DNA of 64,000 nt from Fidelibacterota bacterium. GTDB lineage: Bacteria > Pseudomonadota > Alphaproteobacteria > Rhodospirillales > Rhodospirillaceae. The stretch's first letter is position 1, and every line of letters starts with the position of its first letter. The stretch spans positions 248,865 through 312,864 of the forward strand of contig CANJRX010000001.1 of NCBI GenBank assembly GCA_947476895.1, in the 5' to 3' direction. The notes beneath the pieces are model-generated. The model searched no databases and was not told the DNA's origin. It saw nothing but the letters and a program-made list of their open reading frames with translations. Of this stretch, positions 26,400-35,183 are shown piece by piece. Made by a program: the position numbers and the translations under genes.

Positions 26400-27092
26400 G
26401 TGTCCGGCGCGCGCACCTTGCTGATTGTCGAGGATGACGAACTCCTGCGCCATGCGCTCAAGGAGCAGCTGGCCGCGCAAGGCGAGTTCGCCGTCATTGA
26501 AGAGGCCGCCACGGGTGCCGCCGGAATTGCCGTCGCCAAGGGCACGGTCTTCGACATCATTCTTCTCGATATCGGTTTGCCGGATATGGACGGCCGCGAT
26601 GTATGCCTGAAAATGCGCGAAGCCGGTGTGCGCTCGCCCATCATCATGCTGACGGCTGCAGACACCGAGGATGACACCATCACCGGCCTCAATGCCGGCG
26701 CCAACGACTACGTCACTAAGCCCTTCCGTATGGCGGTGTTGCTGGCACGCGTACGCGCCCACTTACGTCAGCATAATCAGTCGGACGATGCGATTTTTTC
26801 AGTGGGGCCGTACAAATTTCAGCCGGCAGCCAAGATGCTTGTGGTTGGCGACGGTCAACGGAAAATCCGCCTTACGGAGAAAGAAACCGCGATTCTGAAG
26901 TATCTTTATCGTGTCGGGAATAAAACCGTGACGCGTGAGACGCTGCTCGGTGAGGTCTGGGGCTATAACGCCGCTGTGACCACGCACACGCTCGAGACGC
27001 ATATTTATCGGCTGCGGCAGAAAATTGAACCCGAACCTTCGGAAGCGAAGCTGCTTGTCACCGAACCGGGCGGGTATCGCCTAAATCCTTAG
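26400..27092 (+). CDS. OmpR-family response regulator, no adjacent kinase
   Basis: A GTG at 26400 after GGGAGGA gives 230 residues. The receiver domain (1-120) has acidic residues at 11-13, phosphoacceptor Asp57, Thr85 and Lys107 (TKPF). The winged-helix output domain follows (about 130-228) with TRETLLGEVWGYN and THTLETHIYRLRQKIE. It is therefore a phosphorylation-dependent DNA-binding regulator. No sensor kinase gene lies on either side, so its partner is elsewhere. Confidence 0.93.
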   Translation: MSGARTLLIVEDDELLRHALKEQLAAQGEFAVIEEAATGAAGIAVAKGTVFDIILLDIGLPDMDGRDVCLKMREAGVRSPIIMLTAADTEDDTITGLNAGANDYVTKPFRMAVLLARVRAHLRQHNQSDDAIFSVGPYKFQPAAKMLVVGDGQRKIRLTEKETAILKYLYRVGNKTVTRETLLGEVWGYNAAVTTHTLETHIYRLRQKIEPEPSEAKLLVTEPGGYRLNP

Positions 27093-27156
27093 GCTTCCTG
27101 ACCACCCGGCCGCGACTTAAAGCCGCGACCGGGCGAGATGTGTCAGGAGCGCGAAA

Positions 27157-27636
27157 CTATTCGCGTTTAGAGATGTTGCTCAGCAACTCCAGAACGTTGC
27201 GGCGCAGGTCCGCATTGTGCAGGCGCCAGTAGGCGCGCACCAGTTCCAGGGTTTCCGTACGCTGCATCGGATCGGCGTCGATATCGGTCGCTTCTTCAGC
27301 GACATCATCCGGGCTGCGGGCGGCAGGGGTGGTTCTGACGCCTGTGGTTTCAGGGCCGATATCTTCAAAGAAGTACGCGATCGGGCAATTCAGGACGCGT
27401 GAGATATCGAACAGGCGGCTGGCACTGACGCGGTTGTGGCCGCTTTCGTACTTCTGCACCTGTTGGAAGGTAACGCCGATGTCGCCGGCGAGCTGTTCCT
27501 GGCTGATATGCAGCAAGGTGCGGCGCAATTTGATGCGCTTACCGACGTGGATATCAATGGGATCTGGACCGCCGCCTCTGGTACCGGGCTGCCGGCCTCT
27601 ACCGCGGGATTTCATTGGGATGACTGTCGACTCCAT
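27157..27636 (-). CDS. XRE-family regulator, paralog of the metK-linked regulator
   Basis: A 159-residue protein with an XRE helix-turn-helix at about 45-66 (SQEQLAGDIGVTFQQVQKYE). It closely resembles the regulator at 62235-62729: both share the IDIHVG-type entry, LRRTLL, TFQQVQKYE, SASRLFDISRVLNCP, an FFED/FFEE patch and a C-terminal TLELVRAY helix. A flexible acidic linker joins the two parts. Rhizobial PraR/PhrR-type regulators have this architecture. It stands divergent to hisB across a 349 bp gap that holds a 13 bp sequence also found upstream of its paralog. Targets unknown. Confidence 0.88.
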   Translation of the reverse strand: MESTVIPMKSRGRGRQPGTRGGGPDPIDIHVGKRIKLRRTLLHISQEQLAGDIGVTFQQVQKYESGHNRVSASRLFDISRVLNCPIAYFFEDIGPETTGVRTTPAARSPDDVAEEATDIDADPMQRTETLELVRAYWRLHNADLRRNVLELLSNISKRE

Positions 27637-27703
27637 AACACATCTCTTTTTGCTGGTGTTAATCGCAAGCTGTAATTGTCTAAGCGCCAGTAATAACGCC
27701 GGG

Positions 27704-27716
27704 ACCGCGATTTATG
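27704..27716 (+). promoter_or_regulatory. 13 bp motif shared by both XRE regulator upstream regions
   Basis: ACCGCGATTTATG lies 67 bases upstream of the XRE start at 27636, and an identical copy in reverse orientation lies upstream of the paralog at 62781-62793. Next to it is the inverted repeat GTTGC-N8-GCAAC (27716-27733). An operator for autoregulation or cross-regulation is inferred. The rest of the 27637-27985 gap, which must also hold the hisB promoter, shows no gene. Confidence 0.5.
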
Positions 27717-27985
27717 TTGCTCACGATGGCAACTAAGGCAATTTTAAACCTAATTTGCCACCCTGTCCCTCGGCAAAGTGGTTCATATAGTGTCGCTACA
27801 ATCGTGATATACAAGACTCTGCGGGTTGTTAACCGGAAGCATTCGCGCTGCCGCAATCTCAATCCCCGGTGGCTTCGCCGGAATTGAACTGCTAGAAGGG
27901 CCGCGAATTTGGGGCTGATATCCCAATGATTTAAGACCTCACCGACGGCCCCGGACTTGGGCCATAGCCGGATGGAGCGGCAGCC

Positions 27986-28585
27986 ATGCGTCAGGCCAGC
28001 GTTGAGCGCAAAACGAAAGAAACCAGCATCAAGGTTACCGTCAATTTAGACGGCAGCGGCCAATATGCCGTGACCACCGGGATTGGTTTCCTCGACCACA
28101 TGCTCGAACAGCTTTCGCGCCACAGCCTCATGGACCTGAAGGTCGAGGCCACCGGCGACATCCATATCGATTTTCACCACACCACCGAAGACGTGGCGAT
28201 TTGTATCGGCGAAGCCGTGGCCAAGGCCTTGGGCGACCGTAAGGGCATCAGCCGTTACGGCTCGGCCAGCATCCCCATGGATGAAACCCTGACCGAAGTG
28301 GCGATTGACCTGTCCAATCGTCCTTACCTGATTTGGAAAGTGGCCTTCACGAAACCCAAGTTGGGCGAGATGGACACCGAGCTGTTCAAAGAATGGTTCC
28401 AGGCTTTTGCGCAAGCGGCCGGGGCCACCTTGCACGTCTGGAATAAGTACGGCGAGAACAACCATCACATCGTCGAATCTTGCTACAAAGGTCTGGCCCG
28501 CGCGCTGCGTCAGGCCGCCGAGATCGACACCCGCAAGGCCGATGCCGTGCCGTCCACCAAAGGTGTGTTGGGCGGCAGCCTCTAA
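27986..28585 (+). CDS. hisB: Imidazoleglycerol-phosphate dehydratase
   Basis: HisB removes water from imidazoleglycerol phosphate in histidine synthesis. The 199-residue monofunctional enzyme shows [21 protein letters not shown] and [15 protein letters not shown], with metal-binding histidines, and a second HH site in ENNHHIVE. There is no HisN phosphatase domain, as in most non-enteric bacteria. It opens the hisBHAFE operon; the ATG follows GGAG. Confidence 0.97.
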   Translation: MRQASVERKTKETSIKVTVNLDGSGQYAVTTGIGFLDHMLEQLSRHSLMDLKVEATGDIHIDFHHTTEDVAICIGEAVAKALGDRKGISRYGSASIPMDETLTEVAIDLSNRPYLIWKVAFTKPKLGEMDTELFKEWFQAFAQAAGATLHVWNKYGENNHHIVESCYKGLARALRQAAEIDTRKADAVPSTKGVLGGSL

Positions 28586-28606
28586 GAATATCGAGTACGT
28601 TTTGGT

Positions 28607-29266
28607 ATGACCGTCGCAATCATCGATTACGGTTCGGGTAATTTACGGTCCGCCGCGAAGGCTTTTGAGCGCGCCGCCCGTGAGTCCGGGGCGACCGGCG
28701 AAATCATTGTGACCAACGATGCGGCCCGCGTGGCGTCCGCCGATCGTGTTGTTCTGCCCGGCGTCGGCGCGTTTGCTGATTGCCGCCGCGGCCTCGATGC
28801 CGTGCCCGGCATGGTCGATGCGCTCACGGACTCCGTCATCAAAAAAGGCCGGCCGTTCTTAGGAATCTGCGTCGGCATGCAATTGATGGCCGAACGCGGT
28901 CTTGAACACGGCGAGACCAAAGGGCTCGGTTGGCTGCAGGGCAATGTTGTTGCCCTCACGCCGGAAGGTGATGAAAGCCCCGCAGGCATAGGCTTTCGTG
29001 TGCCGCACATGGGCTGGAACGAACTCAATATCAATGCCGCTCACCCCGTGCTCACGGGGATTGCCGGCGGTGGTCACGCTTATTTCGTGCACAGCTATCA
29101 CATGCAATGCCACAACCCCGGTCATGTCCTGGCGACGGTTGGTTATGGCCAAGTCGCCACCGCTATTGTCGGGCGCGACAACATGATCGGCACACAATTT
29201 CATCCGGAAAAAAGCCAGGCCTTGGGTTTGCGCTTCATCTCGAACTTCTTGAGCTGGAAGCCGTGA
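28607..29266 (+). CDS. hisH: Imidazole glycerol phosphate synthase, glutaminase subunit
   Basis: HisH releases ammonia from glutamine for HisF. The class I amidotransferase fold is complete in 219 residues: nucleophile Cys88 in GICVGMQLM and the His-Glu pair in FHPEKS near the C-terminus. It lies 21 bases after hisB and overlaps hisA by three bases. Confidence 0.97.
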   Translation: MTVAIIDYGSGNLRSAAKAFERAARESGATGEIIVTNDAARVASADRVVLPGVGAFADCRRGLDAVPGMVDALTDSVIKKGRPFLGICVGMQLMAERGLEHGETKGLGWLQGNVVALTPEGDESPAGIGFRVPHMGWNELNINAAHPVLTGIAGGGHAYFVHSYHMQCHNPGHVLATVGYGQVATAIVGRDNMIGTQFHPEKSQALGLRFISNFLSWKP

Positions 29267-29988
29267 TCTTTTTTCCAGCCATTGATTTGAAAGACGGAGC
29301 TTGTGTGCGCCTGATCAAAGGCGACATGGCGCAAGCAACAGTGTTCAATGATTCGCCCGCCGATCAGGCGCGCCAATTTGCCGAAGCAGGATGTCAGTGG
29401 ATTCATGTGGTCGATCTCAACGGCGCCTTTGCGGGCGCGCCGGTCAATGCTGCGGCTGTGAAGTCGATCCTTGCGCATGTGTCCGTTCCCGTACAATTGG
29501 GCGGTGGCATTCGCGACCTCGCGACCGTCATGGCCTGGTTAGAGGCCGGCGTGGCCCGTGTTGTATTGGGCACGGCGGCGGTCAAAAATCCCGCGCTGGT
29601 GCGTGAAGCTTGCAAAACTTTCCCAGGCCGCGTGGCCGTGGGTATCGATGCGCGCGGCGGCAAAGTCGCGACCGAGGGCTGGGCCGACACCCTTGAACTC
29701 ACCGCCCTCGAACTCGCCAAGCGCTTTGTCGATGCCGGCGTGGCCGCCATCATTCATACTGATATCGACCGCGACGGCATTCTGGCCGGCCCCAACGTGG
29801 CCGCTTCCGCCGAACTCGCGCGGGCCGTGCCCATTCCGGTCATAGTCTCGGGCGGCGTCGCCTCGCTTGATGACCTTAAGGCCGTGAAGGCCGAGGCCGC
29901 CTCTGGCATCGCCGGGGTGATCTCGGGCCGCGCCATTTATGATGGCCGGATCGACCTCCGCGAGGCGGTAGACCTCCTCCGCAGTTGA
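29263..29988 (+). CDS. hisA: ProFAR isomerase
   Basis: HisA isomerises the aminoaldose ProFAR to the aminoketose PRFAR. The true start is a GTG at 29263 that overlaps the hisH stop (GTGA), giving 241 residues that begin [17 protein letters not shown]. Catalytic aspartates are in FPAIDLKDG and HTDIDRDG, in the half-barrel repeat pattern shared with HisF. An open frame extending upstream into hisH is not family sequence. Confidence 0.96.
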   Translation: MIFFPAIDLKDGACVRLIKGDMAQATVFNDSPADQARQFAEAGCQWIHVVDLNGAFAGAPVNAAAVKSILAHVSVPVQLGGGIRDLATVMAWLEAGVARVVLGTAAVKNPALVREACKTFPGRVAVGIDARGGKVATEGWADTLELTALELAKRFVDAGVAAIIHTDIDRDGILAGPNVAASAELARAVPIPVIVSGGVASLDDLKAVKAEAASGIAGVISGRAIYDGRIDLREAVDLLRS

Positions 29989-30019
29989 ACCGCTAAAGCA
30001 TCTGCGCCATATAGGGCAC

Positions 30020-30781
30020 ATGCTGAAAATCCGCATTATCCCCTGCTTAGATGTGAAGGACGGCCGCGTCGTAAAGGGCGTCAACTTTGTTGACCTCAAG
30101 GACGCGGGTGACCCGGTCGAGCAAGCGCGTGTCTATGACGCAGCGGGCGCGGATGAGCTGTGCTTCCTCGATATCACCGCCAGCCACGAAAACCGCGACA
30201 CGCTCTATGACGTGGTGTCGCGTACGGCCGAGCAGTGTTTCATGCCGCTCACGGTCGGCGGCGGCGTGCGCACGGTGGAAGACATCCGCAAACTTTTGCT
30301 GGCCGGGGCCGACAAGGTCTCGATCAACACAGCTGCTGTGAAAACACCCGAGTTCGTGCGTGAGGCGTCTGAGAAATTTGGCAGCCAATGCATTGTCGTG
30401 GCGCTTGATGCCAAGCAAGTCTTGCCTGGCAGGTATGAAATCTTCACCCACGGCGGCCGCAATGCGACCGGCATCGACGCCGTCGCCTGGGCCAAGCGTA
30501 TGACCATGTACGGCGCCGGTGAAATTCTTCTCACCTCCATGGACCGCGACGGTACGCGCGAGGGTTACAACATTCCGCTGACCCGCGCCGTGGCCGACGC
30601 CGTCAATGTACCGATTATCGCTTCGGGTGGCGTCGGGACGCTTGAACACATGGTGGACGGTGTACGTCAGGGTCACGCCTCGGCGGTGTTGGCGGCCTCG
30701 ATTTTCCACTTCGGCAATTACACCCTGCGTCAGGCCAAAGAACATATGCAGGCGGCCGGCATTCCGGTTCGTCTCGACTAA
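30020..30781 (+). CDS. hisF: Imidazole glycerol phosphate synthase, cyclase subunit
   Basis: HisF uses ammonia from HisH to form imidazoleglycerol phosphate and AICAR. The 253-residue barrel has [18 protein letters not shown] with the catalytic aspartate, and [10 protein letters not shown] with the second. It is 31 bases after hisA and 16 bases before hisE. Confidence 0.97.
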   Translation: MLKIRIIPCLDVKDGRVVKGVNFVDLKDAGDPVEQARVYDAAGADELCFLDITASHENRDTLYDVVSRTAEQCFMPLTVGGGVRTVEDIRKLLLAGADKVSINTAAVKTPEFVREASEKFGSQCIVVALDAKQVLPGRYEIFTHGGRNATGIDAVAWAKRMTMYGAGEILLTSMDRDGTREGYNIPLTRAVADAVNVPIIASGGVGTLEHMVDGVRQGHASAVLAASIFHFGNYTLRQAKEHMQAAGIPVRLD

Positions 30782-30797
30782 CGCGGCAGAGGGCATC

Positions 30798-31139
30798 ATG
30801 AGCACCCCAGAAAAAATGGACGAAAGAATTCTCCTGAAACTGTTCGAGGTTCTGAAGGAACGCAAACTTGCGGATCCGGAAACCTCTTACACCGCGCGCC
30901 TCTACGCGAAGGGCATCAACAAGATCGCCCAGAAGCTAGGCGAAGAGGCGGTCGAGACCGCCATCGCCGCCGTGTCTGAAAGCAATGACCGCCTGGTGCG
31001 CGAAAGCGCCGATCTGCTTTATCATTTGCTCGTGCTCTGGAGCGCCAAAGGCATCGCCCCTGAAGATGTGTGGGAAGAACTCGACCGCCGCTTCGGCACC
31101 TCCGGCGTCGCCGTCAAAGAAGCCCGCAAAAAATCGTAA
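30798..31139 (+). CDS. hisE: Phosphoribosyl-ATP diphosphatase
   Basis: HisE removes pyrophosphate from phosphoribosyl-ATP, the second step of histidine synthesis. From the ATG at 30798 the protein has 113 residues. The all-helical MazG-like signature is visible as KLGEEAVETAIAAVSESNDRLVRESADLLYH, written here in two parts of the same stretch: KLGEEAVETA and RESADLLYHLLVLW. It stands alone rather than fused to HisI. The frame extends upstream into hisF without family similarity. Confidence 0.95.
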   Translation: MSTPEKMDERILLKLFEVLKERKLADPETSYTARLYAKGINKIAQKLGEEAVETAIAAVSESNDRLVRESADLLYHLLVLWSAKGIAPEDVWEELDRRFGTSGVAVKEARKKS

Positions 31140-31154
31140 GGAGCAGACGCATTC

Positions 31155-31523
31155 ATGGCTGACGTGTACGACGACGACAATATCTTCGCGAGAATCCTGC
31201 GCGGCGAAATTCCGTGCAAGAAAGTTTACGAAGACACTCACACGCTGGCCTTCGACGACATCAATCCGCAAGCGCCGATCCACACCTTGGTCATTCCCAA
31301 GGGAAAATACGTTTCGATGAAAGACTTCACGACGCGGGCTTCAGACACTGAACTCGCAGCGCTGCTGCGGGCTGTCGGCAAAGTCGCGGAACTCAAAGGC
31401 GTGCATGAGTCAGGCTACCGCATCCTGGCCAATGCCGGCGTCAACGCGCACCAGGAAGTGCCGCACCTTCACATCCACATCTTCGGCGGACGTGCGCTGG
31501 GATCGATGTTGACGTCGAAATAA
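31155..31523 (+). CDS. HIT-family nucleotide-binding protein (HinT-like)
   Basis: A 122-residue histidine triad protein with HLHIH at 104-108. HinT-like proteins hydrolyse purine nucleoside phosphoramidates. It follows hisE by 15 bases with AAGGAG before the start. A HIT gene at the end of the his operon is common in Alphaproteobacteria. The 3' end abuts a convergent gene with no gap. Confidence 0.94.
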   Translation: MADVYDDDNIFARILRGEIPCKKVYEDTHTLAFDDINPQAPIHTLVIPKGKYVSMKDFTTRASDTELAALLRAVGKVAELKGVHESGYRILANAGVNAHQEVPHLHIHIFGGRALGSMLTSK

Positions 31524-32105
31524 CTAGTTAGCGGGACAAGGATGCGCGGCGGTGGAATCGCAGACCACCGATGATGCGAGGAAGGCCATGGCGCCTTCGA
31601 TCTCCTGGGGCGGAATATTGGGCGCGGTTTTACTGAACGCCGGCGTGCGCCAAATCTGCGTCAAAAGATAAAGACCCTCGTTGCCTTGAATGGCTTTGGT
31701 GTAGCGGGTTTCGCCTTGGCCCGAAGTTTTGCTGCGTTCACAGCCCAAGGTCCAAAAGGCCGAAGGATGGCCGTTATTCACACCTGACTGGAATTTGCCT
31801 TCGCGTACGGCCGTGCACGCATCGCGGTTCTGCGCCGCGGCGCGGCGCTGCAACGTGTCGAGCGGCAGGTTTTTAAAGGACCGATAAACTTCGACGGTGA
31901 TCTTGCGGTCCCACTTGTCAGCGGTTTGCCCGGGCGGAACATACTCCGCTAACTCTTGTTCACCTGGACGGGCGAAGGCTTCCGTCCATTCGGCGGGGAA
32001 TTGGGGCATTGAAAGTTTTTCTTCCGCAGCCGCCACGGAAGTACCAGTGAAAAGCACCATCACGGTCGCGCACAAAAGTTTTTGATTTGTATTCACGAAC
32101 ACCAT
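31524..32105 (-). CDS. Hypothetical exported protein
   Basis: The ATG at 32105 gives 193 residues with a signal peptide (KLLCATVMVLFTGTSVAAA). The mature part has three cysteines besides the C-terminal CPAN, which fits periplasmic disulfides (RDACTAV, WTLGCERS, SVVCDST). I do not recognise a family. A GTG at 32138 in the same frame is an alternative start. The chosen ATG lies in a small hairpin (CACCAT with ATGGTG, 32100-32121) that could hide it. Role unknown. Confidence 0.65.
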   Translation of the reverse strand: MVFVNTNQKLLCATVMVLFTGTSVAAAEEKLSMPQFPAEWTEAFARPGEQELAEYVPPGQTADKWDRKITVEVYRSFKNLPLDTLQRRAAAQNRDACTAVREGKFQSGVNNGHPSAFWTLGCERSKTSGQGETRYTKAIQGNEGLYLLTQIWRTPAFSKTAPNIPPQEIEGAMAFLASSVVCDSTAAHPCPAN

Positions 32106-32322
32106 TTTCGCAAAGATGGTGCTTCCCAACAAGGGCACTTCTAAGGCGCTGTTTTTCGCCTTCTAAAGCGCCCGCTCCTGTCCCGGACGCCGTGCTGGAC
32201 GAGGAAACTCCAGAGACGACTGTCCGGGGCAGGGCGCGCACGCTTTTCCAATCTTATCCGGCTTCGGGATGGCATCAGACACCCGGAGGCCGGCGACCAG
32301 AGCGGCGCTCAACGCAGCCGTT

Positions 32323-32559
32323 TTACCGGCGGCGTCTATCTAAATTGACATCATCCGGGTCTGTAAACGCTCCGGTAGCAGCGCCAACACCGCCGCCGAT
32401 GATCGCTCCGGTCGCAGGGTCAGCACCCAACACAGCGGCGCCCAATGCACCAGCCCCAGCACCAATCGCAGCGCCAGACAAAGCACGCTCGCCGCGGTTA
32501 TAGCCGCAGGCCGACAGCGAAAGAATGACACACGAAATCGCAATTACGCTTTTCATCAT
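32323..32559 (-). CDS. Small glycine-zipper lipoprotein
   Basis: From the ATG at 32559, five bases after GGAGG, there are 78 residues. A lipoprotein signal ends in LSLSAC. A glycine/alanine-rich zipper follows (SGAAIGAGAGALGAAVLGAD, then GAIIGGGVGAATGAF) and an arginine-rich tail. Such proteins sit in or on the outer membrane, often with a stress-linked role. The gap 32106-32322 beyond its stop has short inverted repeats (AGGCGCT 32144-32150 with AGCGCC 32167-32172) but no gene I can support. Confidence 0.75.
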   Translation of the reverse strand: MMKSVIAISCVILSLSACGYNRGERALSGAAIGAGAGALGAAVLGADPATGAIIGGGVGAATGAFTDPDDVNLDRRRR

Positions 32560-32706
32560 AGGAACCTCCATTGACGTAAGTGTCGAACATGAAGGCCAAC
32601 GACTCCTTTCACGCGATTGTTTCTGATTCGATTATGGAAAGTCGTCCACTATCACGCACACCTAGGCACGTATTCGAAATGCAGTGAGAGGTGGCGAAAA
32701 TTACGC

Positions 32707-34230
32707 TTAATCGGCGGCGAGCGAACGACCAGGGATTGTGCGGCGATAGGATAGCGCTTCAGCGATGTGCGACCGTTTTACACCGTCGCTCCCGTCAAGA
32801 TCGGCGATGGTCCGCGAGACACGTAAGATGCGGTGATAACCGCGCGCCGAAAGCCTCATCTTCTCGGCGGCCAACGTTAACAATGCACGCCCATCTTGAT
32901 CCGGGGTTGCTGCGGCTTCCAAGGCTTCGCCATCAGCTTCCGCATTGCAGGCGATGGGAGTGTCGCTGTAGCGCGCGGTTTGAATCTGACGCGCCCGCGC
33001 GACACGCGCGGCGACCGTAGCTGAATCTTCCTTCGGCGGTGGGGCCGCCAGATCCAAGGGATCGACTGCGGGCACATCCACATGCAAATCGATGCGATCG
33101 AACAAGGGTCCCGAAATGCGGTTCTGATAATCGACAGCGCATTTGGGCGCCTTACCGCAGGCGAGCTGCGGGTCTTCGAGATAGCCGCAACGGCACGGGT
33201 TCATGGCCGCGACCAACTGAAACCGCGCGGGGTAACTCACATGGTTATTGGCGCGTGCGATGATCACGCGGCCGGTCTCCAACGGTTGGCGCAATGACTC
33301 TAAGGCTTGGCGCGAGAATTCGGGCAGCTCGTCTAAAAACAACACGCCGCGATGGGCCAAGGAAATCTCGCCGGGCTTCACGCGCAGACCACCGCCGACC
33401 AGCGCCGGCGTCGAGGCCGAGTGATGTGGATCGCGGAACGGGCGCTGGCGCACGATGCGGCCATCAGCCAATTCTCCGGCCACGGAATGAATCATGCTGA
33501 CTTCCAGGGCTTCGGCGGCGCTCAAGGGCGGCAGCAGACCGGGAAGACGGCTTGCGAGCATGGATTTGCCCGAACCGGGCGGGCCGATCATCAAAAGGTT
33601 ATGCCCGCCGGCTGCGGCAATTTCCGCGCAGCGCTTGGCGCTCTCTTGGCCTTTGATGTCTTTCAAATCTAAAAACGAGGACGCGCTCTTCGGCTCCGCC
33701 GGCTGCGGCGACGCAAGTACGCTGACACCTTTGAAGTGGTTGATAAGCTCCAGCAGCGAGCGCGGCGCCAACACATCGGCGCTGCCCGCCCAGGCCGCCT
33801 CGCCGCCTTGTGCGCCGGGGCAAATCAAGCCGCGACTTGCCGCATTGGCGGCAATGGCCGCGGGCAAAACGCCGGCGACAGAGGCAATCGATCCATCAAG
33901 CCCCAACTCGCCCAAGGCGGTGTACTGCGCCATGTCCTCCATAGGCACGACGCCCATGGCGACCAGCAGACCCAATGCGATGGGCAGATCGAAGTGACTG
34001 CCTTCTTTCTGCACGTCGGCAGGAGCCAGATTGACGGTGATACGCCGCGCGGGCAACGCAAGGCCAATGGCATTCAACGCCGCACGCACACGCTCGCGCG
34101 ATTCGCCAACGGCTTTATCCGGTAGACCAACGATGGTGAAGGTGGGAAGCCCACCCGAAATCGCGACCTGCACCTCGATAGGCAGCACATCGATGCCGGC
34201 AAAAGCGACGGTGTTGATTTGCGCGACCAT
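32707..34230 (-). CDS. YifB/ComM-family AAA ATPase (Mg chelatase-like)
   Basis: This 507-residue protein has an N-terminal Lon-substrate-like domain (residues 1-170; FAGIDVLPIEVQV), the AAA core with Walker A GPPGSGKS at 216-223 and FLDELPEFSRQALE as Walker B, a zinc-like cysteine pair around CRCGYLED, and a C-terminal Mg-chelatase domain. ComM homologues drive branch migration during natural transformation, but family members are widespread in bacteria not known to be competent. It follows the HExxH protein gene by 20 bases on the same strand. Confidence 0.93.
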   Translation of the reverse strand: MVAQINTVAFAGIDVLPIEVQVAISGGLPTFTIVGLPDKAVGESRERVRAALNAIGLALPARRITVNLAPADVQKEGSHFDLPIALGLLVAMGVVPMEDMAQYTALGELGLDGSIASVAGVLPAAIAANAASRGLICPGAQGGEAAWAGSADVLAPRSLLELINHFKGVSVLASPQPAEPKSASSFLDLKDIKGQESAKRCAEIAAAGGHNLLMIGPPGSGKSMLASRLPGLLPPLSAAEALEVSMIHSVAGELADGRIVRQRPFRDPHHSASTPALVGGGLRVKPGEISLAHRGVLFLDELPEFSRQALESLRQPLETGRVIIARANNHVSYPARFQLVAAMNPCRCGYLEDPQLACGKAPKCAVDYQNRISGPLFDRIDLHVDVPAVDPLDLAAPPPKEDSATVAARVARARQIQTARYSDTPIACNAEADGEALEAAATPDQDGRALLTLAAEKMRLSARGYHRILRVSRTIADLDGSDGVKRSHIAEALSYRRTIPGRSLAAD

Positions 34231-34250
34231 TCTAACGCAGCTCCCCCACT

Positions 34251-34781
34251 CTAACGCCGCAACACCGTGTCGGCGGACTCAATATCTTCCGGCTTATGTA
34301 CGCAAGCGCGCCCCGCAACATAAAGGCCCGCGGCAATGCTTATGCATCCCAGCATGTAAATAAAATTAGAGACGACTGCGGTGTAAGGCAGAAGACCCGT
34401 TTTATCCAGCAGTTCGTTCCAGTCATGGGTAACGCCCTCGCCGCCGAAGAGCTGCAGCGCCATCGTTTGCGCATCGGCCGCGTACCAGGCAACGTAAAAG
34501 AAATTAACAGACAGCCATATCAATACGGCGGCGGCGGAAAACTTTTGTCCGCGAGTCCAGAAATAGCCAAAAATCAACAAGGGCACGAGAAGCTGGAAGA
34601 GGCTGCCGCCGGCAATAGTTATGAACCGGCCGAGCATGCTGAACACCTGGTGTCCGGTTTCATGGATGCCGATGTTGGTATCGTCGAGAATGTTCCAGTC
34701 TGTGCTGAAACTACGAGAATGGCTCATGCTGTAGACAGCGAACAAAATAACCAGCGCCAATTTTGCCCATCTCACTGTCAT
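34251..34781 (-). CDS. Membrane protein with HExxH motif, possible zinc peptidase
   Basis: A 176-residue protein with about four hydrophobic helices (8-20, 54-74, 82-100, 136-157). Between the first two is NIGIHETGHQVF, with HETGH at 40-44 matching the HExxH zinc site, and HDWNELL at 119-125 supplies a possible third ligand. The layout recalls M50-like intramembrane proteases, but no known family could be assigned, and HExxH alone is short. The C-terminus is hydrophilic. It may share a transcript with yifB. Confidence 0.65.
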   Translation of the reverse strand: MTVRWAKLALVILFAVYSMSHSRSFSTDWNILDDTNIGIHETGHQVFSMLGRFITIAGGSLFQLLVPLLIFGYFWTRGQKFSAAAVLIWLSVNFFYVAWYAADAQTMALQLFGGEGVTHDWNELLDKTGLLPYTAVVSNFIYMLGCISIAAGLYVAGRACVHKPEDIESADTVLRR

Positions 34782-34823
34782 CGCCTGTTCTACTTCCCCC
34801 GTAAACGCAGACTGCTGTTGACC

Positions 34824-35181
34824 TTAAGGATTGGACGGGCTTCCTGCACGCGGGGTCGCTACATAAATATGCTGGCTTGCCACCGCACCGGCGATGCATT
34901 TGCGGTCGAAAGCTTCTTTAATGCGCTTGTTGAGGTCGTACCTTGTATTGGCCAGATGTTCATTCATGACCCAGGCTTCCACCACCAGCATCACAGCGGT
35001 TTCGCCCAACTTTGAAACGCCCACCAACGGCGCAGGCTCGCGCTGAATGCGGGGATCATCGGCGATGATGCCGTCGATCACTTCCATGGCCTGTTCGATA
35101 TCGGCGGTGTAGGAGATTCCTACTTCCAGGCTGAAGCGCCGGGTTCAGGGCAATTTTTTCAAGTGTGGTGAGGTCTTCCAT
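34824..35181 (-). pseudogene. MscS-type mechanosensitive channel remnant
   Basis: Only the C-terminal cytoplasmic region of an MscS-like channel remains. A start two bases after the gshB stop reads MEDLTTLEKIALNP, then must shift frame to continue RRFSLEVGISYTADIEQAME and on to DDPRIQREPAPLVGVSKLGE. In the second frame a TGA lies at 35145-35147, just upstream of RRFSL. The pore helices are absent. The match of the RRF..LEVGISY and DDPR..PAP segments to MscS proteins is from memory. Truncation plus frameshift make a pseudogene the best call; an 87-residue internal start at 35087 is the alternative. Confidence 0.72.
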
Positions 35182-35183
35182 AG

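Noticed and set aside
32087-32503. Plus-strand open frame across the gap and the glycine-zipper gene
   Set aside because: It is antisense to a gene with a clear lipoprotein signal and ribosome site, and its own sequence is low-complexity Pro/Ala/Arg.
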